Shown here: positions 9,428 through 18,031 of the stretch, one piece after another | Layout: the number at the start of each line of letters is the position of its first letter | Numbering within the stretch: the first letter of the stretch is position 1 | Assembly (NCBI RefSeq): GCF_000599985.1 | Contig: NZ_CP007445.1 | Span: 682,001 to 746,000 of the forward strand | DNA length: 64,000 nt | Direction of reading: 5' to 3' | Source of the DNA: Gilliamella apicola | GTDB lineage: Bacteria > Pseudomonadota > Gammaproteobacteria > Enterobacterales > Orbaceae | Notes under the pieces: generated by a model | Database searches by the model: none | Told to the model about the DNA's origin: nothing | What the model saw: the letters and a program-made list of their open reading frames with translations, nothing else | Translations under genes and position numbers: made by a program

Positions 9428-9460
9428 TTAATGATAATTATAAACCTCAGCAATTAAAGT

Positions 9461-9486
9461 AAAGACCTACTAATGTAGGTCTTTTT
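9461..9486 (+). terminator. Copied pflF terminator, unit 3
   Basis: AAAGACCTAC / GTAGGTCTTT hairpin, loop TAAT, followed by T residues; a duplicate of the unit 2 hairpin. Confidence 0.7.
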
Positions 9487-9522
9487 AATGATTTGATTAT
9501 CGATTTTAAATATTAAAATAAA

Positions 9523-10383
9523 TCATTTTATTACAACAGGTTGAATCCACATTTTTTTATTTCTAAAATCAATTTTAACTCTATTTTTACTAAAAAAATC
9601 AGTGCCTAATAACCCATCAGATTGAAATTCATCAGGAAGTGAATCAATTATAATTGCTTTAACTTTATCACTAGCTATGTCCTTCATTTCAAGTGATATG
9701 TATCTAAAATTATTTTCAGGTACGGTAAGTTTACTTGTAAAAGGTGAAAGAGATTCTTCTTTTATGATTGACACTGTAGCCCCTGTGTCTAAAACCATTC
9801 TATAATTCTTTACTCCATCAGACAATTTCACGACCAAACCTTCATCATTTAAATCAAAGGGAATTGCAATCCAATTGGGATTTAAATAAGTCGAAATATC
9901 ATTTGATATTGTTATATTACTTTCAGGATAATTGATAGTTAATACATAACCATCAAACAATCCAAGCCCAATAACATATTTATCTTCATTAGTATTCTCA
10001 CTCTTATTAGTTTGATCACTCGAAATAATCAATCCCCATTTTTTATACTCGGCGACCTTCACATTGTTAAAGACAAAAGAATTTAAACTTAATCTATCGA
10101 TTACAAATGATTTAATTTCTGTAATATTACCTAAAAGATCAACCGACCTGATTTTTTCAGAATTTTCTATTTTATTAGGGATTTTATTAATTAAATCCAT
10201 CGGTAGGTGTAAAGCTATATTAGACCCCGTGTCCAATATCATCTGAATTTTTTCACCTTGATAATTTATCATGATTAAAGGTAAATTATATTTGTCATCA
10301 AAAGTTAGATCCCAAGTTACTTCCTGACTTTGCGCAAAATGACTCATAAATAGCATGATTAAAAATAGTATTTTTTTATTCAT
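9523..10383 (-). CDS. Aspartic protease, copy 3
   Basis: 286 aa. The N-terminal lobe belongs to the copy 4 type (signal peptide then QEVTWDLTFDDKYNLP, LDTGSNIALHLP), while the C-terminal ~70 residues are of the copy 2 type. The second lobe motif reads LDTGATVSIIKE. Five residues shorter than copies 1 and 2 in the inter-lobe region (SDQTNKSENTNEDKY). The switch in relatedness inside one gene is best explained by gene conversion or unequal crossing-over. Catalytic residues are kept. Confidence 0.8.
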   Translation of the reverse strand: MNKKILFLIMLFMSHFAQSQEVTWDLTFDDKYNLPLIMINYQGEKIQMILDTGSNIALHLPMDLINKIPNKIENSEKIRSVDLLGNITEIKSFVIDRLSLNSFVFNNVKVAEYKKWGLIISSDQTNKSENTNEDKYVIGLGLFDGYVLTINYPESNITISNDISTYLNPNWIAIPFDLNDEGLVVKLSDGVKNYRMVLDTGATVSIIKEESLSPFTSKLTVPENNFRYISLEMKDIASDKVKAIIIDSLPDEFQSDGLLGTDFFSKNRVKIDFRNKKMWIQPVVIK

Positions 10384-10517
10384 TGTATCTTCCCTGATGT
10401 ATTTTCATTCCTAATATATCTTTTGGATTTAATATTATTAATAAATGTTTGTTATTTATTCTTTGTTTAATTTGTCATAATAATAGTATTTAATTTATAT
10501 TAAATAATGAAATTTAT

Positions 10518-10623
10518 ATGTCGTGATTTAGTTGTTTTTGTTGCTGGTTATTCAGCATTCTTTATAGCACTATCACCTGATACTCAGGATAATATTATCG
10601 CTAGAACAGAGCATGTTATCTAA
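10518..10623 (+). pseudogene. Duplicated pflF 3' tail fragment 3
   Basis: Encodes [15 protein letters not shown] and the tail to RTEHVI-stop with more substitutions than fragments 1 and 2 (Tyr to Cys, Thr to Ile), so an older copy. Confidence 0.8.
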
Positions 10624-10656
10624 TTAATGATAATTATAAACCTCAGCAATTAAAGT

Positions 10657-10683
10657 AAAGACCTACTGATGTAGATCTTTTTT
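10657..10683 (+). terminator. Copied pflF terminator, unit 4
   Basis: AAAGACCTAC / GTAGATCTTT: same hairpin with one stem mismatch, loop TGAT, followed by T residues. Confidence 0.6.
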
Positions 10684-10719
10684 AATGATTTGATTATCAA
10701 TTTTAAATATTAAGATAAA

Positions 10720-11580
10720 TTATTTTATTACAATAGGTTGGATCCACATTTGCTTATTTTTAAAATCAATTTTAACTCTGTTTTTACTTAAAAAGTCGGC
10801 GCCTAATAATCCGTCAGCTTGAAATTCATTAGGAAATGAATCAATTATTATTGGCAGAACGTTATCATTCGCGACATTATTCACATCAAGTGATATAGCT
10901 TTAAAATCATCTTCAGGATCGCTTATTGTAATTGATTTCGGTGACAGGGATTGTTGTTTGATGAGTGATACTGTAGCCCCTGTATCTAAAACCATTTTAT
11001 AATTCTTTATACCATCGGACAGATTGACAACCAAACCTTCATCATTTAAGTCAAAGGGAATGGCAATCCATTGTGGAGTTAAGTTTGTTGCAATATCATC
11101 TGATATGGTTATATTACTTTCAGGATAATTGATAGTTAATACATAATCATCAAACAATCCAAGCCCAATAACAGGTTTATCTTCATTAGTATCCTCACTA
11201 TTATTAGTTTGATCACTCGAAATATATAATCCCCAATCTTTATATTCGACCACTTGCACATTATTAAAGGTAAAAGAATTTAACACTAACTTATCGATGA
11301 TAAATGATCGCAGTTCTGTGACACTACCAGAAAGATCAGTCGACCTGATTTTTTCAGAATTTTCCATTTTATTAGGGATTTTATTAATTAAATCCATCGG
11401 TAGGTGTAAAGCTATATTAGACCCCGTGTCCAATATCATCTGAATTTTTTCACCTTGATAATTTATCATGATTAAAGGTAAATTATATTTGTCATCAAAA
11501 GTTAGATCCCAAGTTACTTCCTGACTTTGTGCAAAACGACTCATAAATAGCATGATTAAAAATAGTATTTTTTTATTCAT
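10720..11580 (-). CDS. Aspartic protease, copy 4
   Basis: 286 aa; the most divergent C-terminal lobe of the four (LIKQQSLSPKSITISDPEDD, ADGLLGADFLSKNRV) while the N-terminal ~75 residues match copy 3. Motifs LDTGSNIALHLP and LDTGATVSLIKQ are both intact. It sits at the outer end of the array beside the most decayed pflF tail, so it may be the original gene position. The upstream leader also differs (gaattatccccaatgc). Confidence 0.8.
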   Translation of the reverse strand: MNKKILFLIMLFMSRFAQSQEVTWDLTFDDKYNLPLIMINYQGEKIQMILDTGSNIALHLPMDLINKIPNKMENSEKIRSTDLSGSVTELRSFIIDKLVLNSFTFNNVQVVEYKDWGLYISSDQTNNSEDTNEDKPVIGLGLFDDYVLTINYPESNITISDDIATNLTPQWIAIPFDLNDEGLVVNLSDGIKNYKMVLDTGATVSLIKQQSLSPKSITISDPEDDFKAISLDVNNVANDNVLPIIIDSFPNEFQADGLLGADFLSKNRVKIDFKNKQMWIQPIVIK

Positions 11581-11715
11581 AGAATTATCCCCAATGCATT
11601 CTCATTCCATATATATCTTTTCAATTTGATATTATTAATAAATGTTTGTTACTTATACTTTGTTTAATTTGTCATAATAATAGTATCTAGTCTATATTCA
11701 ATAATAAAATCTATA

Positions 11716-11811
11716 TATTATGATTCAGTTGTTTGTGTCGCTGGTTATTCAGCAGCACTATCACCTGATATTCACGATGATATTACCACAAGAACAGAAC
11801 AAGTTATCTAA
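11716..11811 (+). pseudogene. Duplicated pflF 3' tail fragment 4 (most decayed)
   Basis: Recognisable as VAGYS-A-ALSPD and RTEQVI-stop, but with an internal deletion (the FFT codons are gone) and many substitutions. The oldest passenger copy. Confidence 0.7.
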
Positions 11812-11844
11812 TTAATGGTAATTATAAACCTTGGCAATTAAAGT

Positions 11845-11871
11845 AAAGATCTACTGAGGTAGGTTTTTTTT
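11845..11871 (+). terminator. Decayed copy of the pflF terminator
   Basis: AAAGATCTAC tgag GTAGGTTTTTTT: the same hairpin with stem changes that leave G-T pairs; the T run is still present. Confidence 0.45.
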
Positions 11872-12036
11872 ATTCACTCAAAGTGATCTTTTTTAAATGA
11901 TTAATACAGTAATTTATAACTAAATCGATCATTGCTACTTTTATAATGACAAATAGGATTTATTTCATTACTATCTTTCTTTATGTGTTTACTCTTATAT
12001 TAATATATGGATATGGTAATTTTATAACAGGTGACT

Positions 12037-12792
12037 ATGCTTTATTTAATGAATGAACGACAACAACAGATTATTTATAAAGTTAATGAACTCAATCAAG
12101 TTAGTGTCAATGATTTAGCTGAGCAATTTAATGTTTCTGTTGTGACCATTCGTCATGATCTCAATTTCTTAGAGCAAAACGGTTATTTAAAACGAGAACA
12201 TGGTTATGCTGTTGCGGTCGATAGCGATAATCTTGATGCTCGCATGAAGATAAAATTCCCGTTAAAACAAAAGATTGCAGAATATGCGGCTTCGCTAGTC
12301 AATAACGATGAACATATCTTTATTGAAGGTGGAAGTACTAACGCTTTATTAGCAAGGCATTTAGCCTACACTCGCCGCATTACCTTAATTACTTCCAGTT
12401 ATTACATTGCTCAATTACTAAAAAATACCGATTTAAACGTGATTGTCATTGGAGGAGAATATCAAAAGAAAAGTGAAAGTGTTGTGGGTGAATTAGCTTG
12501 CCTTGCGATAAAACATTTACATTTCGACAAAGCGTTTATCGGTATTGATGGTTTTTTAAAAACTACAGGTTTTTCAGGACGAAACCAAATGCGTACCGAA
12601 TTAGTCAATACAATATTAACTAAACCATGTGAAAACATTATTATAACTGATTCCTCAAAATTTGGCCAAAAACAACCCTTTAAATTAAAGCCGATCGAAT
12701 CAATCCACCGAGTTATCACCGATCAAGCGATTAATCTTAATGATGAACAATATCTAACAGCAAAAAGAATTATTGTTGATAAAGTTATTTAA
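12037..12792 (+). CDS. DeoR/GlpR-family transcriptional regulator
   Basis: About 251 aa. An N-terminal winged HTH (VNDLAEQFNVSVVTIRHDL, then GYLKREHGYAV) is followed by the DeoR sensor domain with IEGGSTNALLARHL and the FIGIDGF element that binds sugar phosphates in this family. AGG five bases before ATG 12037 supports that start; GTG 12031 and ATG 12049 are alternatives. It reads in the same direction as pflE-pflF and was probably their neighbour before the protease array expanded between them. Control of the GRE operon through the CTTTC palindrome is an inference. Confidence 0.85.
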   Translation: MLYLMNERQQQIIYKVNELNQVSVNDLAEQFNVSVVTIRHDLNFLEQNGYLKREHGYAVAVDSDNLDARMKIKFPLKQKIAEYAASLVNNDEHIFIEGGSTNALLARHLAYTRRITLITSSYYIAQLLKNTDLNVIVIGGEYQKKSESVVGELACLAIKHLHFDKAFIGIDGFLKTTGFSGRNQMRTELVNTILTKPCENIIITDSSKFGQKQPFKLKPIESIHRVITDQAINLNDEQYLTAKRIIVDKVI

Positions 12793-12819
12793 TTAAGCAG
12801 AAAAATTTTTAAATAAAAA

Positions 12820-12848
12820 AATAGCTAGATTTAACTCCAGCTATTCTT
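12820..12848 (+). terminator. Possible terminator after the DeoR-family gene
   Basis: AATAGCT (12820-12826) pairs with AGCTATT (12839-12845), followed by CTTTCTC. A short stem and an imperfect T tract make it a weak call. Confidence 0.4.
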
Positions 12849-13393
12849 TCTCAAATTCATCCTCTACTTTTAAAGAATAATAAAGATTATTTTTTTGCAA
12901 AAGATAGGTGATAGACTTTATTTCAGGCTAATTCTATTTTTAACGAGCGTTTTGATTATTCTTTAAATTGCAAAAAGCCCGATATATATTTATTGGTATA
13001 ACGTCTATTAATTTATTAAGAACAAGGCGAAGATAATGGCAATTATAATTCTGTTATAAAACTTTTTTGAAAAGAGTAAAACTTTTATATCGGATATAAA
13101 ATAGCTAAAGATGAAAAAATGACTATATTGATGAATGGCAATAATAGTAATAAAAATAATTCAAATGAGGCTCAAACAGAGCATAAAAAATATAGAAAAA
13201 CTGGTGATTAAAAAATTAGCCAAAAGGGTATCTTATGAAAATAACTGTGTAATAATTATAGGACAAAAAGCAAAAGGTCTAATTCATGTTTTTTTTAAAT
13301 AATATATAAATACTAAAAATTAAATGAAATGTTTTTTCGAAATACAAAATTTACTATGTGGAATTAAATACTTTTTAAATAAGGAAAAATAGA
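12849..13393. other. Non-coding stretch before the YciI-like gene
   Basis: Very AT-rich with no supported gene. A 30-codon frame at 13119-13211 (Asn/Lys-rich, no clear ribosome binding site) is not convincing. The last 15 bases carry the AAGGA of the next gene. Confidence 0.4.
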
Positions 13394-13675
13394 ATGATAA
13401 TTGTAACTTTAACGTTTAAAAAAACTATGCCAGAAATTTTTGCAAAACTGGATGAACATAATATATTTTTAGATAATTATTTTGCAAAAAATAAATTTTT
13501 AGCTTCAGGGCTTTTGGAAGATAAATCAGGCGGTATAATTCTAGTAATGAGTGATTCAATTGAAGAAGCACAAAGCATTATGCAAAAAGATCCTTTTTAT
13601 ATTAATGATTTGGTGGATTTCGAATATACTTTTTTTGCGGCTACTAAACTTTCATCTAGTTTATCGCAAAAATAA
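13394..13675 (+). CDS. YciI-like (YCII domain) protein
   Basis: 93 aa, close to the usual YciI length. The pattern is that of the family: an N-terminal strand, a helix with LDEHNIFLDNYFAKNKFLASG, then GGIILVMSDSIEEAQSIM, the KDPF motif and a closing strand. YCII proteins are small ferredoxin-fold proteins, mostly of unknown role; the His-Asp pair proposed as catalytic in some members is represented by HNIFLDNYF. AAGGA lies nine bases before the ATG. It seems to be a monocistronic gene facing the convergent 159-aa array. Confidence 0.75.
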   Translation: MIIVTLTFKKTMPEIFAKLDEHNIFLDNYFAKNKFLASGLLEDKSGGIILVMSDSIEEAQSIMQKDPFYINDLVDFEYTFFAATKLSSSLSQK

Positions 13676-13863
13676 AACTTTTTGATATTCTTTTTAATAA
13701 ACTAAAGGATTTCTTTATTTACTTGAGATTTTTAACATATCTCAAGTGAATAATATTGATATTATACACATTGATGTATATTTCTAATTTCTCTGCTTTG
13801 CTGCCGTAAGTCCCTTTGAGTAGTCTTATTCCTAGAATATAATCATTTATTGCTTAATAAAAA

Positions 13864-14343
13864 CTAAAAATCAAATGCAATGAGTGATTTTGCATTATCT
13901 TCTAAATCTCTAATACAGCTGCATTTAAAGACATTTAAAGCCTCTTTCAATATGTTAAGCAGATGTTCTCGATAGACGTTCTGTAAACAACTCGGCGCCA
14001 TGGAAACAATATTCCAACAAAAATGTATAGGATATAAGTCAGTAGCTCCCAAACCATTTCTAGTCAAAATAAATTCAATATTTTGACCATTGACATGTAG
14101 TATAAATGCCTCTTTATTACTTGCTTCGGCATAACCCGAAATACTATCATTATTTATTAAATAACCACACTTAAATAGCCAATAGCCTCGCTCCTTATCC
14201 ACACACCAAACATGTTGATGAACCTCATAGGAAGTCAAGGCTTCGGGCATTTTCAGCATAGAGTAATTGTACTTATTCCATAGATTATCTAAATCATATT
14301 TTTCAGCATCTTCGTATCAGACATATTCATTTACAAACGGCAT
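13864..14343 (-). pseudogene. 159-aa tandem family, copy 1 (nonsense codon 9)
   Basis: Full-length homology to the other copies from MPFVNEYV to IAFDF, but codon 9 (14319-14317) is TGA where its neighbours have TCA (Ser). Everything else in the frame is intact, so this is a recent one-base lesion. Re-initiation at Met30 would give a 131-aa product lacking the first 29 residues. It is the last gene of the array in transcription order. Its C-terminal half is among the most divergent (ILKEALNVFKCSCIRDLEDN). Confidence 0.85.
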
Positions 14344-14384
14344 AACAAGTTCCTTTGTTATAATTATCTATTCCCTAATAAACA

Positions 14385-14864
14385 CTAAAAATCAAACTCA
14401 ATAAGTGTTCTCGCATTCTCTTCTAAATCTCTGATACCATTGTATTTAAAGATATTTATCGCATCCTTCAAGATGTTAAGCAGGCTCTCCCGAGACATGT
14501 TAGGTAAAGAACTCGGTGACATTGACACAAGCTCATAAGAAATATGTATAGGATATAAGTCAGTAGCTTCCATTCCATGGTGAGCTAAAATAAATACAAT
14601 ATTTTGACCATTGACATGAAGTATAAATACTTCTTTATCACTGGGTTCGGGATAACCCGAACGACTTTCTTCATTTATTAAATGACCACAGTTAAATAGC
14701 CAATAGCCTCGCTCCTCATCCACACACCAAGCATGTTGATGAACCTCATAGGAAGTCAAGGCTTCGGGCATTTTCAGCATAGAGTAATTGTACTTATTCC
14801 ATAAATTATCTAAATCGTACTTTTCAGCATCTTCGTATGATACATATTCATTCACAAATGGCAT
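14385..14864 (-). CDS. 159-aa tandem family, copy 2
   Basis: I do not recognise this family. The protein is soluble, acidic, without signal peptide or TM helix. Visible conserved elements are an N-terminal YxxEDAEKYDLDNLWNKY helix, then VHQHAWCVD, RGYWLFNCGHLI, FILHVNGQNI, LYPIH and a C-terminal helical SRESLLNILKDAINIFKYNGIRDLEE. The His/Trp/Cys-rich centre could bind metal but nothing proves it. Massive amplification next to other immunity-like arrays suggests an antitoxin or immunity role; this is inference only. This copy has the EALTSYEVHQHAW and AHHGMEATDLYPIHISYE variants. Confidence 0.75.
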   Translation of the reverse strand: MPFVNEYVSYEDAEKYDLDNLWNKYNYSMLKMPEALTSYEVHQHAWCVDEERGYWLFNCGHLINEESRSGYPEPSDKEVFILHVNGQNIVFILAHHGMEATDLYPIHISYELVSMSPSSLPNMSRESLLNILKDAINIFKYNGIRDLEENARTLIEFDF

Positions 14865-14905
14865 AACAAGTTCCTTTGTTATAATTATCTATTTCCTAAT
14901 AAACA

Positions 14906-15385
14906 CTAAAAATTAAACTCAATAAGTGTTTTTGCATTCTCTTCCAAATCTCTAATACCATTGTATTTAAAGATATTTATCGCATCCTTCAAGATGTTAA
15001 GCAGGCTCTCCCGAGACATGTTAGGCAAAGAACTCGGTGACATTGACACAAGCTTATAAGAAAAATGTATAGGATATAAGTCAGTAGCTTCCATTCCATG
15101 GTGAGCTAAAATAAATACAATATTTTGACCATTGACATGCAGTATAAATGCCTCTTTATCACTTGCTTCGGCATAACCCGAAATACTATCATTATTTATT
15201 AAAAAACCACAGTTAAATAGCCAATAGCCTCGCTCCTCATCCACACACCAAGAATGTTGATGGACATCAAAGTGATTCAAGAGTTCAGGCATTTTCAGCA
15301 TAGAGTAATTGTACTTATTCCATAAATTATCTAAATCATACTTTTGAGCATCTTCGTCTGAGACATATTCATTTACAAATGACAT
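14906..15385 (-). CDS. 159-aa tandem family, copy 3
   Basis: Starts MSFVNEYVSDEDAQ, the only copy with this N-terminus. Variant blocks: ELLNHFDVHQHSW, GFLINNDSISGYAEASDKEAF, and a C-terminal half (FSYKLVSMSPSSLPN to IEFNF) identical to that of the copy at 16990, which lies exactly four units away. Confidence 0.75.
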   Translation of the reverse strand: MSFVNEYVSDEDAQKYDLDNLWNKYNYSMLKMPELLNHFDVHQHSWCVDEERGYWLFNCGFLINNDSISGYAEASDKEAFILHVNGQNIVFILAHHGMEATDLYPIHFSYKLVSMSPSSLPNMSRESLLNILKDAINIFKYNGIRDLEENAKTLIEFNF

Positions 15386-15426
15386 AACAAGTTCCTTTGT
15401 TATAATTATCTATTCCCTAATAAAGA

Positions 15427-15906
15427 CTAAAAATCAAACTCAATAAGTGTTTTTGCATTCTCTTCCAAAGCTCTGATACCATTGTATTTAAAGATATTTA
15501 TCGCATCCTTCAAGATGTTAAGCAGGCTCTCCCGAGACAGGTTTGGTAAACAAGTTGGTGACATTGACACAAGCTCATAAGAAAAATGTATAGGATATAA
15601 GTCAGTTGCTCCCAAACCATGGCTAGACAAAATAAATTCAATATTTTGGCCATTAACATGCAGTATAAATACCTCTTTATCACTGGGTTCGGGATAACCC
15701 GAACGACTTTCTTCATTTATTAAATGACCACAGTTAAATAGCCAATAGCCTTGCTCCTTATCCACACACCAAGAATGTTGATGGACATCAAAGTGATTCA
15801 AAAGTTCGGGCATTTTTAGCATGGAGTAATTGTACTTATTCCATAGATTATCTAAATCATATTTTTCAGCATCTTCGTATGAGACATATTCATTTACAAA
15901 TGGCAT
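15427..15906 (-). CDS. 159-aa tandem family, copy 4
   Basis: Variants: ELLNHFDVHQHSW, GHLINEESRSGYPEPSDKEVF, LSSHGLGATDLYPIHFSYE and MSPTCLPNLSRES. From about 15510 to 15716 its DNA is identical to that of copy 8 (17594-17800), 2084 bp away. RALEENAK replaces RDLEENAK near the C-terminus. Confidence 0.75.
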   Translation of the reverse strand: MPFVNEYVSYEDAEKYDLDNLWNKYNYSMLKMPELLNHFDVHQHSWCVDKEQGYWLFNCGHLINEESRSGYPEPSDKEVFILHVNGQNIEFILSSHGLGATDLYPIHFSYELVSMSPTCLPNLSRESLLNILKDAINIFKYNGIRALEENAKTLIEFDF

Positions 15907-15947
15907 AACAAGTTCCTTTGTTCTAATTATCTATTCCCTAATAAACA

Positions 15948-16427
15948 CTAAAAATCAAACTCAATAAGTGTTTTTGCATTATCTTCTAAATCTCTAATAC
16001 CATTGTATTTAAAGATATTTATCGCATCCTTCAAGATGTTAAGCAGGCTCTCCCGAGACATGTTAGGTAAAGAACTCGGTGACATTGACACAAGCTCATA
16101 AGAAAAATGGATAGGATATAAGTCATTATCTTCCAAACCATGGCTAGTCAAAATAAATTCAATATTTTGACCATTGACATGCAGTATAAATGCCTCTTTA
16201 TTAGATGGTTCGGGATAACCTGAACGACTTTCTTCATTTATTAAATGACCACAGTTAAATAGCCAATAGCCTTGTTCCTCATCCACACACCAAGCATGTT
16301 GATGAACCTCATAGGAAGTCAAGGCTTCGGGCATTTTTAGTATGGAGTAATTGTACTTATTCCATAGATTATCTAAATCATATTTTTCAGCATCTTCGTA
16401 TGAGACATATTCATTTACAAACGGCAT
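15948..16427 (-). CDS. 159-aa tandem family, copy 5
   Basis: Has YSILKMPEALTSYEVHQHAW, GHLINEESRSGYPEPSNKEAF, TSHGLEDNDLYPIHFSYE and MSPSSLPNMSRES. The central DND variant is shared only with copy 6. Frame and ribosome binding site are intact. Confidence 0.75.
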   Translation of the reverse strand: MPFVNEYVSYEDAEKYDLDNLWNKYNYSILKMPEALTSYEVHQHAWCVDEEQGYWLFNCGHLINEESRSGYPEPSNKEAFILHVNGQNIEFILTSHGLEDNDLYPIHFSYELVSMSPSSLPNMSRESLLNILKDAINIFKYNGIRDLEDNAKTLIEFDF

Positions 16428-16468
16428 AACAAGTTCCTTTGTTCTAATTATCTATTTCCTAATAAACA

Positions 16469-16948
16469 CTAAAAATCAAACTCAACAAGTGTTTTTGCAT
16501 TCTCTTCCAAATCTCTAATACCATCGTATTTAAATATATTTAACGCCTCTTTCAAGATGGTAAGCAGGCTATCGCGGGAAAGGTTTGGTAAACAAGTTGG
16601 TGCCATTGACACAAGTTCATAATAAAAATGGATAGGATATACGTCATTATCTTCCAAACCATGGCTAGTCAAAATAAATTCAATATTTTGACCATTAACA
16701 TGCAGTATAAATGCCTCTTTATTAGATGGTTCGGGATAACCTGAACGACTATCTTCATTTATTAAATGACCACAGTTAAATAGCCAATAGCCTTGCTCCT
16801 CATCCACACACCAAGCATGCTGATGAACTTCAAAGTGATTCAGTGCTTCGGGCATTTTCAGCATAGAGTAATTGTACTTATTCCATAAATTATCTAAATC
16901 GTACTTTTCAGCATCTTCGTATGATACATATTCATTCACAAATGGCAT
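16469..16948 (-). CDS. 159-aa tandem family, copy 6
   Basis: The most distinct C-terminal half among the intact copies: DNDVYPIHFYYELVSMAP, then TCLPNLSRDSLLTILKEAL and FKYDGIRDLEE. It shares SMAP and LKEAL with the broken copy 1, so these may be the older sequence types in the array. Confidence 0.75.
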   Translation of the reverse strand: MPFVNEYVSYEDAEKYDLDNLWNKYNYSMLKMPEALNHFEVHQHAWCVDEEQGYWLFNCGHLINEDSRSGYPEPSNKEAFILHVNGQNIEFILTSHGLEDNDVYPIHFYYELVSMAPTCLPNLSRDSLLTILKEALNIFKYDGIRDLEENAKTLVEFDF

Positions 16949-16989
16949 AACAAGTTCCTTTGTTATAATTATCTATTTCCTAATAAACA

Positions 16990-17469
16990 CTAAAAATTAA
17001 ACTCAATAAGTGTTTTTGCATTCTCTTCCAAATCTCTAATACCATTGTATTTAAAGATATTTATCGCATCCTTCAAGATGTTAAGCAGGCTCTCCCGAGA
17101 CATGTTAGGCAAAGAACTCGGTGACATTGACACAAGCTTATAAGAAAAATGTATAGGATATAAGTCAGTAGCTTCCATTCCATGGTGAGCTAAAATAAAT
17201 ACAATATTTTGACCATTGACATGCAGTATAAATGCCTCTTCATTACTTGGTTCGACAAAACCCGAAAGACTATCTTCATTCAATAAAAAACCACAGTTAA
17301 ATAGCCAATAGCCTCGCTCCTTATCCACACACCAAGAATGTTGATGGACATCAAAGTGATTCAAAAGTTCGGGCATTTTTAGCATGGAGTAATTGTACTT
17401 ATTCCATAGATTATCTAAATCATATTTTTCAGCATCTTCGTATGAGACATATTCATTTACAAACGGCAT
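16990..17469 (-). CDS. 159-aa tandem family, copy 7
   Basis: Carries a unique central block GFLLNEDSLSGFVEPSNEEAF between an ELLNHFDVHQHSW front and the same C-terminal half as copy 3. The switch in similarity within the gene shows intragenic recombination. Confidence 0.75.
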   Translation of the reverse strand: MPFVNEYVSYEDAEKYDLDNLWNKYNYSMLKMPELLNHFDVHQHSWCVDKERGYWLFNCGFLLNEDSLSGFVEPSNEEAFILHVNGQNIVFILAHHGMEATDLYPIHFSYKLVSMSPSSLPNMSRESLLNILKDAINIFKYNGIRDLEENAKTLIEFNF

Positions 17470-17510
17470 AACAAGTTCCTTTGTTCTAATTATCTATTCC
17501 CTAATAAACA

Positions 17511-17990
17511 CTAAAAATCAAACTCAATAAGTGTTTTTGCATTCTCTTCCAAATCTCTAATACCATTGTATTTAAAGATATTTATCGCATCCTTCAAGAT
17601 GTTAAGCAGGCTCTCCCGAGACAGGTTTGGTAAACAAGTTGGTGACATTGACACAAGCTCATAAGAAAAATGTATAGGATATAAGTCAGTTGCTCCCAAA
17701 CCATGGCTAGACAAAATAAATTCAATATTTTGGCCATTAACATGCAGTATAAATACCTCTTTATCACTGGGTTCGGGATAACCCGAACGACTTTCTTCAC
17801 TCATTAAATAACCACAGTTAAATAGCCAATAGCCTCGCTCCTCATCCACACACCAAGCATGCTGATGGACTTCGAAGTAAGTCAAGGCTTCGGGCATTTT
17901 CAGTCCCCAATAATAGTACTTATCATATAAATTATCTAAATCATACTTTAGAGCATCTTCGTATGATACATATTCATTCACAAATGGCAT
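17511..17990 (-). CDS. 159-aa tandem family, copy 8
   Basis: N-terminal helix differs from the others (ALKYDLDNLYDKYYYWGLKMPEALTYFEVHQH), with GYLMSEESRSGYPEPSDKEVF following. The C-terminal two thirds equal copy 4 at DNA level over at least 207 bp. Confidence 0.75.
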   Translation of the reverse strand: MPFVNEYVSYEDALKYDLDNLYDKYYYWGLKMPEALTYFEVHQHAWCVDEERGYWLFNCGYLMSEESRSGYPEPSDKEVFILHVNGQNIEFILSSHGLGATDLYPIHFSYELVSMSPTCLPNLSRESLLNILKDAINIFKYNGIRDLEENAKTLIEFDF

Positions 17991-18031
17991 AACAAGTTCC
18001 TTTGTTATAATTATCTATTCCCTAATAAACA

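Larger units (their letters stand above)
7000..11871. repeat. Tandem duplication array: pflF 3' tail + terminator + aspartic protease gene
   Basis: Units repeat at 1211, 1211 and 1197 bp (protease ends at 7101, 8312, 9523, 10720). Each unit holds, on the plus strand, the last ~35 codons of pflF, the AAAGACCTAC hairpin, and a minus-strand protease gene with its upstream region. The first unit uses the living pflF end; the other junctions carry dead copies. A fifth tail plus hairpin at 11716-11871 closes the array. Divergence of the dead tails increases towards 11.8 kb. Confidence 0.85.

Noticed and set aside
13119..13211. 30-codon Asn/Lys-rich frame
   Set aside because: No ribosome binding site and composition typical of random AT-rich DNA.
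13721..13747. ACTTGAGAT / ATCTCAAGT hairpin as terminator
   Set aside because: The stem is good but no T run follows on either strand; left as an unassigned inverted repeat.
15510..15716. 68-codon frames repeated at 15510 and 17594
   Set aside because: They are shadow frames inside the 159-aa genes; their identity only shows the DNA duplication.
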